A DNA stretch of 57,468 bases from assembly GCA_021325385.1 (NCBI GenBank), contig JAJPHH010000087.1, forward strand, positions 1 through 57,468, read 5' to 3'. The notes below the pieces were generated by a model that was not told where the DNA came from, made no database searches, and was given only the letters and a program-made list of their open reading frames with translations. Of the stretch, positions 50,382 to 57,468 are shown one piece after another. The position numbers and the translations under genes are program-made. Source of the stretch: Alphaproteobacteria bacterium (GTDB lineage Bacteria > Pseudomonadota > Alphaproteobacteria > Rhizobiales > Beijerinckiaceae). Position 1 is the stretch's first letter, and each line of letters starts with the position of its first letter.

Positions 50382-50399
50382 GGTTCAGGAGCGAATATC

Positions 50400-51272
50400 A
50401 TGACCACCTTCCTCGTCACCGGCGCCAATGGCAAGCTTGGCCGCCACGTCACCCAACTGCTGCTCGAGGCGAATGCGGGGACGGTGATCGCAGCCTCGCG
50501 CGACACCGCCAAACTGGCCGACCTCGCCGCCAAGGGCGCCGAACTGCGCCGCGCCGACTTCGACGATCCGGCCTCGCTCGCCGAGGCCTTCAAGGGTGTC
50601 GACCGGTTGCTGATCATCGCGACCGACAGCCTGGGTTCCGGCCAGCGCTTGCGCCAGCATAAGGCCGCGGTCGCCGCCGCCAAGGCGGCCGCCGTCGGCC
50701 ACATCGTCTACACCTCGATGGTCAAGCCCGAAACCTCGGCCGTCACCTTCGCCGGCGACCATCTCGGCACCGAGGAGGCGATCAAGGCCACCGGCGTGCC
50801 CTATACCCTCCTGCGCAATTCCTCGTACCAGGAGAACCTGTTCCTGTCCCTGCCTTCCGCCCTGAAGAGCGGCCAGTGGTATTCCTCGGCCGGCGACGGC
50901 CGCATCCCCTATATCGCTCACGCCGACTGCGCCCGCGCCGCCGCCGCCGCGCTGATCAAGGCCCCGCTCAACCAGACCCTCACCCTGACCGGCCCCGAAT
51001 TGCTGACGACGCAGGAGATCGCCGCCCAGGCCTCCGAAGCGACCGGCAAGCCGCTGGCGGTCATCCCGGTCACCGATGAACAGTTGGCCGAGGGCATGGC
51101 GCATGCCGGACTGCCCGAGGCGATCATCCCGATGGTGGTCTCCTTGGACACCAATACCCGCCAGGGCGGCTTCGACATCCTGACCGACGACGTCGAGGCC
51201 CTGACCGGCCGGAAGCCGTCCCCGCTGAAGGCATTCCTTGATGCCAATGCGTCAGCTCTAATGGCATCCTAG
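50400..51272 (+). CDS. NAD(P)H:quinone oxidoreductase/NmrA-like protein (QorB type)
   Basis: A 290-residue atypical SDR of the NmrA/QorB group. The cofactor motif is TGANGKLGRHVTQLLLE at 7-23, followed by AASRDTAKL. VGHIVYTSMVKP, PYTLLRNSSYQENLF and YIAHADCARAAAAAL are standard. AGGAGCG precedes the ATG. Together with the divergent HxlR gene it forms the well-known quinone-response pair. GC content and codon use look slightly richer in GCC/CTG than the neighbours, consistent with separate origin. Confidence 0.88.
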   Translation: MTTFLVTGANGKLGRHVTQLLLEANAGTVIAASRDTAKLADLAAKGAELRRADFDDPASLAEAFKGVDRLLIIATDSLGSGQRLRQHKAAVAAAKAAAVGHIVYTSMVKPETSAVTFAGDHLGTEEAIKATGVPYTLLRNSSYQENLFLSLPSALKSGQWYSSAGDGRIPYIAHADCARAAAAALIKAPLNQTLTLTGPELLTTQEIAAQASEATGKPLAVIPVTDEQLAEGMAHAGLPEAIIPMVVSLDTNTRQGGFDILTDDVEALTGRKPSPLKAFLDANASALMAS

Positions 51273-51281
51273 CTTAGCTAG
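51266..51281. repeat. 16-base direct repeat, right copy
   Basis: ATCCTAGCTTAGCTAG, identical to 49583-49598, spanning the stop of the qorB-type gene. Confidence 0.8.
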
Positions 51282-51335
51282 CCAGCCTGGCTATCGCCTC
51301 TCCCGAGGCGGGGCGATCCATGCTACACTAACTCT

Positions 51336-51632
51336 ATGAATAGAGCCGAAGCCATTGAAACTCTGAAGCGTTCCGAAGCGGCCCTCCGCGCGCGCGGCGT
51401 CCGGCGCGCCGCCGTGTTTGGTTCGATCGCGCGCGGCGACAATCGCCCGGACAGCGACATCGACCTGATGGTCGAGATCGATCCTGATGCGCGCATCACT
51501 GTGTTCGATTATGTCGGTCTCAAGGAATACATTGCGAGCCTGTTCGACGGCCGGGTGGACGTGGTGAACCGCGAGAGCCTTAAGCCCTCTATCCGTCCGG
51601 CCGCAACGGCCGACGCATATTATGCGTTCTGA
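51336..51632 (+). CDS. mntA: MNT-type minimal nucleotidyltransferase (MntA-like antitoxin)
   Basis: A 98-residue nucleotidyltransferase of the MNT/HepT toxin-antitoxin class. The active site is FGSIARGDNRPDSDIDLMVE at about 30-49: the GSxARG-N6-SDIDL motif with both metal-binding aspartates. The C-terminal part, VDVVNRESLKPSIRP, also fits. In characterised pairs MntA adds AMP to HepT and neutralises it. The downstream HepT gene overlaps by 11 bases but is broken, so this gene may be an orphan. Confidence 0.87.
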   Translation: MNRAEAIETLKRSEAALRARGVRRAAVFGSIARGDNRPDSDIDLMVEIDPDARITVFDYVGLKEYIASLFDGRVDVVNRESLKPSIRPAATADAYYAF

Positions 51633-51965
51633 TCCGGTGCGGGCTGCGCTTCGAGACATCCTCTATCACGTCGACCTTGCGAACGCCTTCGCTTGGGGAT
51701 TTACCGCGGCCACGTTTAAGGATGATCTTCGCACCGTCTATGCCGTCACGCGCTGTCTTGAAATCATCTCGGAAGCATCGCGGCGTTTGCCGATGAGATG
51801 AAGGCGCGCCATCCCGACATTGCATGGCGGTAGATGGCGGGCGTGGGGAATGTCTATCGCCACGATTATGAAGACGTGGCTGCGCAGTTCGTATGGGACA
51901 CGATTGAACGTGCGCTTCCGCCCCTCAAGGCGGCCCTCGACAGCGAGGTCCGATTGCAGGGATGA
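51622..51965 (+). pseudogene. HepT-like RNase toxin, disrupted
   Basis: The frame opens MRSDPVRAALRDILYHVDLA and continues to ASRRLPMR, then stops at 51801. Restoring one base near 51790 gives DEMKARHPDIAWR, then an in-frame TAG at 51831-51833 where a glutamine codon is expected. After that MAGVGNVYRHDYEDVAAQ leads to the natural end at 51965. RHDY is the HepT catalytic RX4-6H-type region. One frameshift plus one nonsense codon make it inactive. It overlaps the mntA-type gene, the normal MNT/HepT arrangement. Confidence 0.8.
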
Positions 51966-52268
51966 AGAGGGGAAAGTATCGCCGCAATCCTCGTAATCGC
52001 TTGCAAGGGACGGCGACGAGCGAAAAGCTGGCGGGCTTGGGATTCTCAGTTGGCGGCGCGAAGGTTATTTTAAACGGCTTGCCGGCGCCGGTTTCGAAGC
52101 CAAATAGGCCTTGGATAACTGGCCCCGGCGTTAAACGATTGATCCGAGTCAATGCGGCGGACGGGCAAAAGCAGCCATCGTTTCGCCGCCCCGCTTCATA
52201 TATTGTCGGCCCGTGAAATCACCCTCTGATCTCGTTATCTCGCCTGGAGACGGGCCGCCCCGGTTTAG
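51966..52268. other. Intergenic stretch with a second copy of the SDR 3' end
   Basis: No gene is called in these 303 bases. Bases 52019-52055 closely resemble 49560-49595, the last codons of the SDR gene (AGCGAAA, TGGCGGGCTTGGGAT). An 84-codon frame at 51962-52216 runs through it but has no family signature. The ccmI promoter should lie at the right end. Confidence 0.55.
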
Positions 52269-53393
52269 ATGATCTGGCTCGTTTTCGCATTGATGACCGG
52301 CGCAGCCGTGCTCTGCGCTCTTTGGCCGCTCGCCCGCCGGCGCACATCGAGCGAGGGCGAGGCGCGAGCCGTCGCCTTTTACAAGGCGCAGATCGCCGAG
52401 ATCGATCGCGATGTCGAGCGCGGCCAATTGCCCGAAGAGGAGGCGAGGAGCGCGCGCATCGAGGCGGCGCGCCGGCTGATCGCCGCCGGCGAGCGCGCCG
52501 AGGTTGCCGGCGCGCCGGCCGGCGCCCGCGTCCGGCGCATCGCAGCCTCGTTGGTCATTCTGATCGGCGTGCCGGTCGTCGCGCTCGATTTCTACGCCCG
52601 CTATGGCAGCCCGAACGAGCCGGACGAACCGATCGCCGCGCGCCTGAACGACCCCTCGCGCAGCAATGATCTTCAGGCCGCTGTCGCCAAGATCGAGTCG
52701 CATCTGATCGCGCACCCGAACGACGGGGTCGGCTACAAGGTGATCGCGCCGGCCTATTTGCGCCTGGGGCGCTTCGACGACGCGGTCCGAGCCTATAGCG
52801 AAGCTTTGCGCCTGCTCGGCGACAATCCCGACCTGCGCGCCGATTACGGCGAGGCCCAGGTCGCCGCGGCGGGCGGCGTCGTCACCGACGCGGCCCGCGC
52901 CTCGTTCCAGCAGGCGCTCGACAAAAATCCTTCTTCGCGCAAGGCGCGCTACTATCTCGCGCTCGCCGCCGAACAGGACGGCGACAGGCCGCGCGCCGTC
53001 GATATGTACCAAAAGTTGCTCGCCGGGGCGCCGCCCGACGCGCCCTGGGCGCCGGCGGTGAGAGAACGTCTGGCCGGGCTCGGAGAAAGCGCGCCGGCGG
53101 CTTCGGCGAAGGTCGATGCGCCGCCGAGCCAAGAAGCGGCGGCGATCGCGTCGCTGTCGCCCGAACAGCGACAGACGGCGATCCAGGGCATGGTCGATCG
53201 CCTCGCCGCCCGGCTCGCCGCCAAGGGCGACGATCCTGAGGGCTGGCGGCGCCTGATCCGGGCTTATGCGGTTCTGCAGGAGCAGGACAAGGCCAAGGAG
53301 GCGCTCGCCAAGGCGCGCGCGGCGCTCGACGGCGACGACGCCGCCAAGCGCGATCTCGACGCGCTCGCCAAAGAACTCGGGCTGGAGAGCTGA
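52269..53393 (+). CDS. ccmI: Cytochrome c maturation protein CcmI (CycH)
   Basis: A 374-residue membrane protein that carries apocytochrome c to the haem ligation complex. Helix 1 is at about 1-20 (MIWLVFALMTGAAVLCALW), and the cytoplasmic loop has AVAFYKAQIAEIDRDVERG. Helix 2 is near 95-112. TPR-like repeats fill the periplasmic part (GYKVIAPAYLRLGRFDDAV, then KARYYLALAAEQDGDR). It opens the ccmI-E-F-H operon; ccmE starts 2 bases after its stop. Confidence 0.92.
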   Translation: MIWLVFALMTGAAVLCALWPLARRRTSSEGEARAVAFYKAQIAEIDRDVERGQLPEEEARSARIEAARRLIAAGERAEVAGAPAGARVRRIAASLVILIGVPVVALDFYARYGSPNEPDEPIAARLNDPSRSNDLQAAVAKIESHLIAHPNDGVGYKVIAPAYLRLGRFDDAVRAYSEALRLLGDNPDLRADYGEAQVAAAGGVVTDAARASFQQALDKNPSSRKARYYLALAAEQDGDRPRAVDMYQKLLAGAPPDAPWAPAVRERLAGLGESAPAASAKVDAPPSQEAAAIASLSPEQRQTAIQGMVDRLAARLAAKGDDPEGWRRLIRAYAVLQEQDKAKEALAKARAALDGDDAAKRDLDALAKELGLES

Positions 53394-53395
53394 AC

Positions 53396-53839
53396 GTGAC
53401 GCGCAAGGGACGGCGGCTCACATTGATCGGCGTCGCGCTCTGCGTCGTCGCTTTTGCGGTCGGTCTCGGTCTTTATGCTCTGCGCGACAGCATCGTCTTT
53501 TTCTACGGGCCGAGCGAGATCGCCGAAAAGAACGTGCAGCCCGGCGCGCGTCTGCGCGTCGGCGGTCTCGTCAAGCCGGGCACGCTGGTCAGATCGGCGA
53601 ACGAACGCATCTCTTTCGTGATCACCGATAATGCGCATGACGTCGCCGTGACCTATCAGGGACAGGTTCCCGATCTCTTCCGCGAAGGGCAGGGCGTCGT
53701 CGCCGAGGGCGTGCTCGAGGCGCCGGGGAAATTTCACGCCGATACGATTCTCTCCAAGCACGACGAGCGCTATATGCCGCGCGAAGTGGTCGACGCGTTG
53801 AAGAAGCAGGGCCGTTGGCAGGAGGGAGGCGGAACGTGA
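53396..53839 (+). CDS. ccmE: Cytochrome c maturation haem chaperone CcmE (CycJ)
   Basis: A 147-residue haem chaperone. An N-terminal membrane anchor (about 8-28) precedes the OB-fold domain. The haem-binding His122 and Tyr126 lie in ILSKHDERYMP, the family signature. The start is GTG at 53396, 2 bases after the ccmI stop. It passes haem to the CcmF/CcmH complex. Confidence 0.93.
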   Translation: MTRKGRRLTLIGVALCVVAFAVGLGLYALRDSIVFFYGPSEIAEKNVQPGARLRVGGLVKPGTLVRSANERISFVITDNAHDVAVTYQGQVPDLFREGQGVVAEGVLEAPGKFHADTILSKHDERYMPREVVDALKKQGRWQEGGGT

Positions 53840-55818
53840 TTGTCGAGATCGGCCATTACGCGCTGACCCTCGCGCTCGCCCTGGCTTTGGTCCAAGCGAT
53901 CGTCCCGCTCTGGGGCGCGGCGCGCAGCGACGAGGGTTTGATCGGCGTCGCCCAATCGACCGCGATCGGCCAATTCGCGGCGGTTGCGCTCTCCTTCGCC
54001 GCGTTGGTCGAAGCCCATCTCGTCTCCGACTTCTCGGTGTTGAACGTCGCCGAGAACTCCCACACCGCCGTGCCGACGATTTACAAGATCACCGGCGTTT
54101 GGGGGAACCATGAAGGCTCGATGCTGCTTTGGGTTCTCATCCTCGCCGTGTTCGGCGCCCTGGTCGCGATTTTCGCCCGCGCGCTGCCGCCGGTTCTCCG
54201 CGGCAATGTGCTCGGCGTGCAAGGCCTGATCTCCAGCGCTTTCCTCGCCTTCATCCTGATCACGTCCAATCCTTTCGCCCGGCTCGATCCGGCGCCGTTC
54301 GAAGGCCGCGATCTCAACCCGGTCCTGCAGGATCCCGGCCTCGCCATTCACCCGCCGCTCTTGTACCTCGGCTATGTCGGCTTCTCGATCGTCTTCTCCT
54401 TCGCGGCGGCGGCTCTGATCGAAGGCCGCGTCGACGCGGCCTGGGCGCGCTTCGTCAGGCCGTTTGCGCTGATCGCTTGGAGCTTCCTGACGCTCGGCAT
54501 CGCGATGGGCTCGTACTGGGCCTATTACACGCTGGGCTGGGGCGGCTTCTGGTTCTGGGATCCGGTCGAGAACGCTTCGCTCATGCCCTGGCTCGCCGGC
54601 ACGGCTTTCGTCCATTCCGTGGCGGTGATGGAGAAGCGCGAGGCGCTCAAAGTCTGGACGGTCTTCCTCGCCATCGTCGCTTTCTCGTTTTCGCTGCTTG
54701 GCACGTTCCTGGTTCGCTCGGGCGTGCTGACCTCGGTCCACGCCTTCGCCAGCGATCCTGAGCGTGGCGTCTTCATCCTGCTCATCCTCGCCGCTTTCAT
54801 TGGCGGCGCCTTGGCCCTGTTCGCCTGGCGCGCGCCATTGCTCAAGCAAGGCGGATTGTTCGCGCCGATCTCGCGCGAAGGCGCCCTGGTCTTGAACAAT
54901 CTGTTCCTGACGACGAGTTGCGCGGCCGTGATGCTCGGCACGCTCTATCCGCTCGCGCTCGAGCAGCTCACCGGCGAGAAGATCACGGTCGGCGCGCCGT
55001 TCTTCAACATGACCTGCGGCGCCTTGCTGATCGCGCTCTGCGCGGTCATCCCCTTCGGCCAGTCGCTCGCCTGGAAGCGCGGCGATCTGCTCGGCGCGGC
55101 GCAGCGTCTGGCGATCGCCGGCGCGGCGGGCCTGTGCGTCGCCGTTGCGCTTTACGCCGCGATGAGCGGCGGTCCGGTTCTCGCGCCGATCGGCGCGGGC
55201 CTGGCGATTTATGTCATCCTCGGCGCCTCGAGCGAGATCGCCGCTCGGCTCTGGCGCGGCGGCGCTCCTTTCTCGGTCCTGCTGGCGCGGGCCGCCGGCT
55301 TGCCGCTTTCGACCTGGGGCGCGGCCGTCGCCCATCTCGGCGTCGGCGTGACCTTGCTCGGCCTCGCTATGACCGGCTTCGGCGCGGAGACGATCGCCTC
55401 GATGAAGATCGGCGAGCCGCGCGTCGTCGGCCCGTATGTCGTAGCGTTCGAATCGCTGCAGCCGCGGGTCGGACCGAATTATCGCGAACTCGTCGCGAAA
55501 GCCGCGATCCGCAAAGGCGGGGCTGTCGTCGCGACGGTCGAGCCGTCGAAGCGGTTCTTCCCCGCGCGCGAAATGTCGACCACCCAGGCCGGCATTGTCA
55601 CCCTCGATCTCGGCCAAATCTATATTTCGATCGGCGATGAAAACAACGGCGCGATCGCGGCGCGGCTCTACTGGAAGCCGCTGGTCACGCTGATCTGGAT
55701 CGGCGCTTGCGTCATGGCCTTGGGAGGCGCGCTGTCGCTCGCCGACCGGCGCCTGCGCATCGGCGCGCCGGCGCGAGCGAAAGCCGCGCTGGCGCCGCAA
55801 CCAACGAGGGCGGGATAG
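53836..55818 (+). CDS. ccmF: Cytochrome c haem lyase subunit CcmF (CycK)
   Basis: A 660-residue polytopic membrane protein with about 14-15 helices. The haem-handling WWD motif is WGGFWFWDPVENASLMPW near residues 233-250, and WGNHEGSMLLW lies near 92-102. Histidines flanking the WWD region (AIHPPLLY, and FVHSVAV) are conserved. The GTG start at 53836 overlaps the ccmE stop (GTGA). A TTG seven codons earlier is in frame but lies inside ccmE. Confidence 0.94.
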   Translation: MIVEIGHYALTLALALALVQAIVPLWGAARSDEGLIGVAQSTAIGQFAAVALSFAALVEAHLVSDFSVLNVAENSHTAVPTIYKITGVWGNHEGSMLLWVLILAVFGALVAIFARALPPVLRGNVLGVQGLISSAFLAFILITSNPFARLDPAPFEGRDLNPVLQDPGLAIHPPLLYLGYVGFSIVFSFAAAALIEGRVDAAWARFVRPFALIAWSFLTLGIAMGSYWAYYTLGWGGFWFWDPVENASLMPWLAGTAFVHSVAVMEKREALKVWTVFLAIVAFSFSLLGTFLVRSGVLTSVHAFASDPERGVFILLILAAFIGGALALFAWRAPLLKQGGLFAPISREGALVLNNLFLTTSCAAVMLGTLYPLALEQLTGEKITVGAPFFNMTCGALLIALCAVIPFGQSLAWKRGDLLGAAQRLAIAGAAGLCVAVALYAAMSGGPVLAPIGAGLAIYVILGASSEIAARLWRGGAPFSVLLARAAGLPLSTWGAAVAHLGVGVTLLGLAMTGFGAETIASMKIGEPRVVGPYVVAFESLQPRVGPNYRELVAKAAIRKGGAVVATVEPSKRFFPAREMSTTQAGIVTLDLGQIYISIGDENNGAIAARLYWKPLVTLIWIGACVMALGGALSLADRRLRIGAPARAKAALAPQPTRAG

Positions 55819-55820
55819 GC

Positions 55821-56294
55821 ATGCGCGCCGTCGCCCTTGCTTTGATCTTCTCCGCCCTGTTCGCAATTGCGGGCGCGCGCGCCGTCCAACCCGACGAAAT
55901 GCTTGCCGATCCGACGCTCGAAGCGCGCGCCCGCGCGCTATCGGCCGAACTGCGCTGCATGGTTTGCCAGAACCAGTCGATCGACGATTCTGACGCGACG
56001 CTCGCGCACGACATCCGCGTCCTGATCCGCGATCGCCTGGTCAAGGGGGACAGCGAGGATCAGATCAAGGCTTTCCTTGTCTCGCGCTACGGCGATTTCG
56101 TCCTGCTCAAGCCGCCGCTGAAGCCGGAAACCCTGCTTCTCTGGGGAGGAGCGCCCTTCGTCCTCATCGCGGGAGCCGCTTTCCTGATCGCCGCCATGCG
56201 CCGGAAAGGCCGCGGCGGCGGCTTCGCGCCCACGCCGTTAACCCAGGCCGAGGAGCAGCGCCTCGCCGCGCTGTTGAACGAGAAGAAAAGATAG
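55821..56294 (+). CDS. ccmH: Cytochrome c maturation thiol protein CcmH (CycL)
   Basis: A 157-residue membrane-anchored thiol-reductase that prepares apocytochrome CXXCH. The signal peptide spans about 1-21, the redox motif LRCMVCQNQSI has Cys46 and Cys49, and the C-terminal anchor is near 107-125. The ATG at 55821 is 2 bases after the ccmF stop and begins the signal peptide. It is the last ccm gene before degP. Confidence 0.93.
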   Translation: MRAVALALIFSALFAIAGARAVQPDEMLADPTLEARARALSAELRCMVCQNQSIDDSDATLAHDIRVLIRDRLVKGDSEDQIKAFLVSRYGDFVLLKPPLKPETLLLWGGAPFVLIAGAAFLIAAMRRKGRGGGFAPTPLTQAEEQRLAALLNEKKR

Positions 56295-56311
56295 CCATCT
56301 TCAATATCTTA

Positions 56312-56328
56312 CGCCGCGATACGCGGCG
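56312..56328 (+). terminator. Possible hairpin after ccmH
   Basis: CGCCGCG and CGCGGCG pair perfectly across a 3-base loop, 17 bases after the ccmH stop. No T-run follows. Weak evidence. Confidence 0.3.
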
Positions 56329-56446
56329 GCCGGACGCCTTACCAAAGCTTCATCTTCGAGCCATCGCGCCGTAAACGGCGTTGATTCATCCTCGCCGCAC
56401 ATCGTTGGACAAAGCTTCGAAGCGCCGCTTCATCAAGGAGACTTGC

Positions 56447-57468
56447 ATGCGCTTACCTAATTCTTCCCGATTCGGCTCCCGCACATTGCGCGGCGCGCTT
56501 CTCGGCGCCGTCGCCCTGACCGCCATCGGCGGACTGTCATTCGAAAGCCTCGGCAGCTATCCGGCTCTGGCTCAGGCGACCGCCATCCAGCCGACGCAGC
56601 CTTCGGGGCCAGCCTCTTTCGCCGACATTGTCGACCATGTGAAAGGCGCCGTCGTCTCGGTGAAGGTCACGATGGACAACGCCAGCGACCAGTCAGGTCT
56701 CGACCTTTCGCCCGGCGGGCCGCTCGACCGCTTCTTCAAGCAGTTCGGCCAAGGCGTCGATCCGTTCGGCGACCAAGGCGATTCGCAAGGCCTGCCCGCG
56801 CCGCACCGTCACCCTCATCATCTCGAAATGGCGCAAGGCTCCGGCTTCTTCATTTCGCCGGACGGCTACATCGTCACCAACAACCACGTCGTTGACCACG
56901 CGACCAAGGTGACGGTGACGACGATCGACGGCAAGACCATTCCGGCCAAGGTGATCGGCACCGATCCGAAGACGGATCTTGCTTTGCTGAAAGTCACCGA
57001 GGGTGACAATTATCCTTACGTCAAGTTCTCCGACAAGCCGCCGCGGGTCGGCGACTGGGTCCTCGCGGTCGGCAATCCGTTCGGTCTTGGCGGCACGGTG
57101 ACCGCCGGCATTGTCTCGGCGCGCGGCCGCGACATCGGCTCCGGCCCCTATGACGACTTCCTCCAGATTGACGCGCCGGTCAATCGCGGCAATTCGGGCG
57201 GTCCGAGCTTCAACAATCAGGGCGAAGTGGTCGGCGTCAATACCGCGATCTTCTCGCCCTCCGGCGGCAGCGTCGGCATCGGTTTCGCTATCGCCAGCGA
57301 CGTGGTCCAGAACGTCGTCCAGCAGCTCAAGGCCCACGGCTTCGTCGAACGCGGCTGGCTGGGCGTTGAAATCCAGCCGGTCAGCCAGGATATCGCCGAC
57401 AGTTTGGGCCTGAAGCAGACCGAGGGCGCCCTCGTCGCCAGCGCGCAGAAGAATTCGCCTGCCGCCGA
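56447..57468 (+). CDS. degP: DegP/HtrA-family periplasmic serine protease (5' part, runs off right edge)
   Basis: The first 340 codons of a periplasmic protease/chaperone, translated from the sequence. The signal peptide is about 1-43 (ending PALAQA). The catalytic triad is His147 (VTNNHVVD), Asp177 (DPKTDLALL) and Ser250 (VNRGNSGGPSF). A His-rich loop (APHRHPHHLEM) sits just before the protease core. The final visible residues begin the first PDZ domain (RGWLGVEIQPVSQDIA). AAGGAG precedes the ATG. Position right after ccm genes is common in Rhizobiales. Confidence 0.92.
   Translation, partial: MRLPNSSRFGSRTLRGALLGAVALTAIGGLSFESLGSYPALAQATAIQPTQPSGPASFADIVDHVKGAVVSVKVTMDNASDQSGLDLSPGGPLDRFFKQFGQGVDPFGDQGDSQGLPAPHRHPHHLEMAQGSGFFISPDGYIVTNNHVVDHATKVTVTTIDGKTIPAKVIGTDPKTDLALLKVTEGDNYPYVKFSDKPPRVGDWVLAVGNPFGLGGTVTAGIVSARGRDIGSGPYDDFLQIDAPVNRGNSGGPSFNNQGEVVGVNTAIFSPSGGSVGIGFAIASDVVQNVVQQLKAHGFVERGWLGVEIQPVSQDIADSLGLKQTEGALVASAQKNSPAA

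Noticed and set aside
51962-52216. 84-codon frame after the HepT pseudogene
   Set aside because: It begins inside the HepT stop region and reads through the duplicated SDR tail, with no sign of being a gene.
53770-55866. 698-codon minus-strand frame opposite ccmF
   Set aside because: Antisense shadow of Arg/Glu/Asp-rich composition. CcmF is unmistakable on the plus strand.

Overview
The window is high-GC DNA of a free-living alphaproteobacterium, probably Hyphomicrobiales (Rhizobiales). The clues are a feuPQ-type two-component pair, a CcmI-E-F-H (cycHJKL) cytochrome c maturation cluster followed by a DegP protease, an HPr/enzyme I/DhaKLM set, LacI proteins of rhizobial type, and REP-like palindromes typical of the group. 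The species cannot be named from the sequence alone. I found no transposase, integrase, phage gene or CRISPR array.

Layout. 1-4.1 kb (minus): carnitine catabolism (carnitine 3-dehydrogenase and a beta-keto-acid cleavage enzyme) next to a Dpp-type ABC transporter that runs off the left edge. 4.2-7.4 kb: small hypothetical genes, a decayed LacI gene and a PhyH-family dioxygenase. 7.4-19.6 kb (minus): one polycistron of 13 genes encoding an ATP-dependent DhaK-DhaL fusion, a carbohydrate/polyol ABC transporter with a 70-residue membrane protein, DhaL, EIIA (DhaM), HPr, enzyme I, a small HTH-like protein and DhaK. It reads as uptake of a polyol or triose plus two routes for phosphorylating dihydroxyacetone. 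20-30 kb: an idonate/gluconate-type sugar-acid regulon with lactonase, LacI repressor, idonate dehydrogenase, hydroxyacid dehydrogenase, gluconate 5-dehydrogenase, a dead gluconokinase remnant, a beta-hydroxyacid dehydrogenase and a ribose/xylose-type ABC transporter. Three identical copies of TGTTATCGATAACA tie its transcription units together.

30.6-38.9 kb: a second sugar locus with an SDR, a split transketolase and a lactonase (minus), a LysR regulator and another ribose-type ABC transporter (plus). Two matching T-N11-A boxes flank the LysR gene. 39-45.4 kb: two unknown membrane proteins, tRNA-Lys(CTT), a PBP1A-type transpeptidase, a YcgN protein and a secreted trypsin-like protease. 45.6-49.6 kb: a PepSY-like periplasmic protein with octapeptide repeats, FeuP/FeuQ, a lipoprotein and an SDR. 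49.6-52.1 kb: a module that looks inserted, flanked by repeats, carrying REP-like hairpins, an HxlR/QorB pair and an MNT/HepT pair whose HepT gene is broken. 52.3 kb to the end: ccmI-E-F-H and the start of degP.

The strongest points for follow-up are the dihydroxyacetone polycistron with its own phosphorelay and an uncharacterised HTH-like member, the self-contained LacI and LysR regulons readable from operator motifs, and the split transketolase locus of unknown substrate. Start codons were chosen by ribosome binding site, domain start and overlap with neighbours. Product names come from recognising family motifs by eye, not from database searches.
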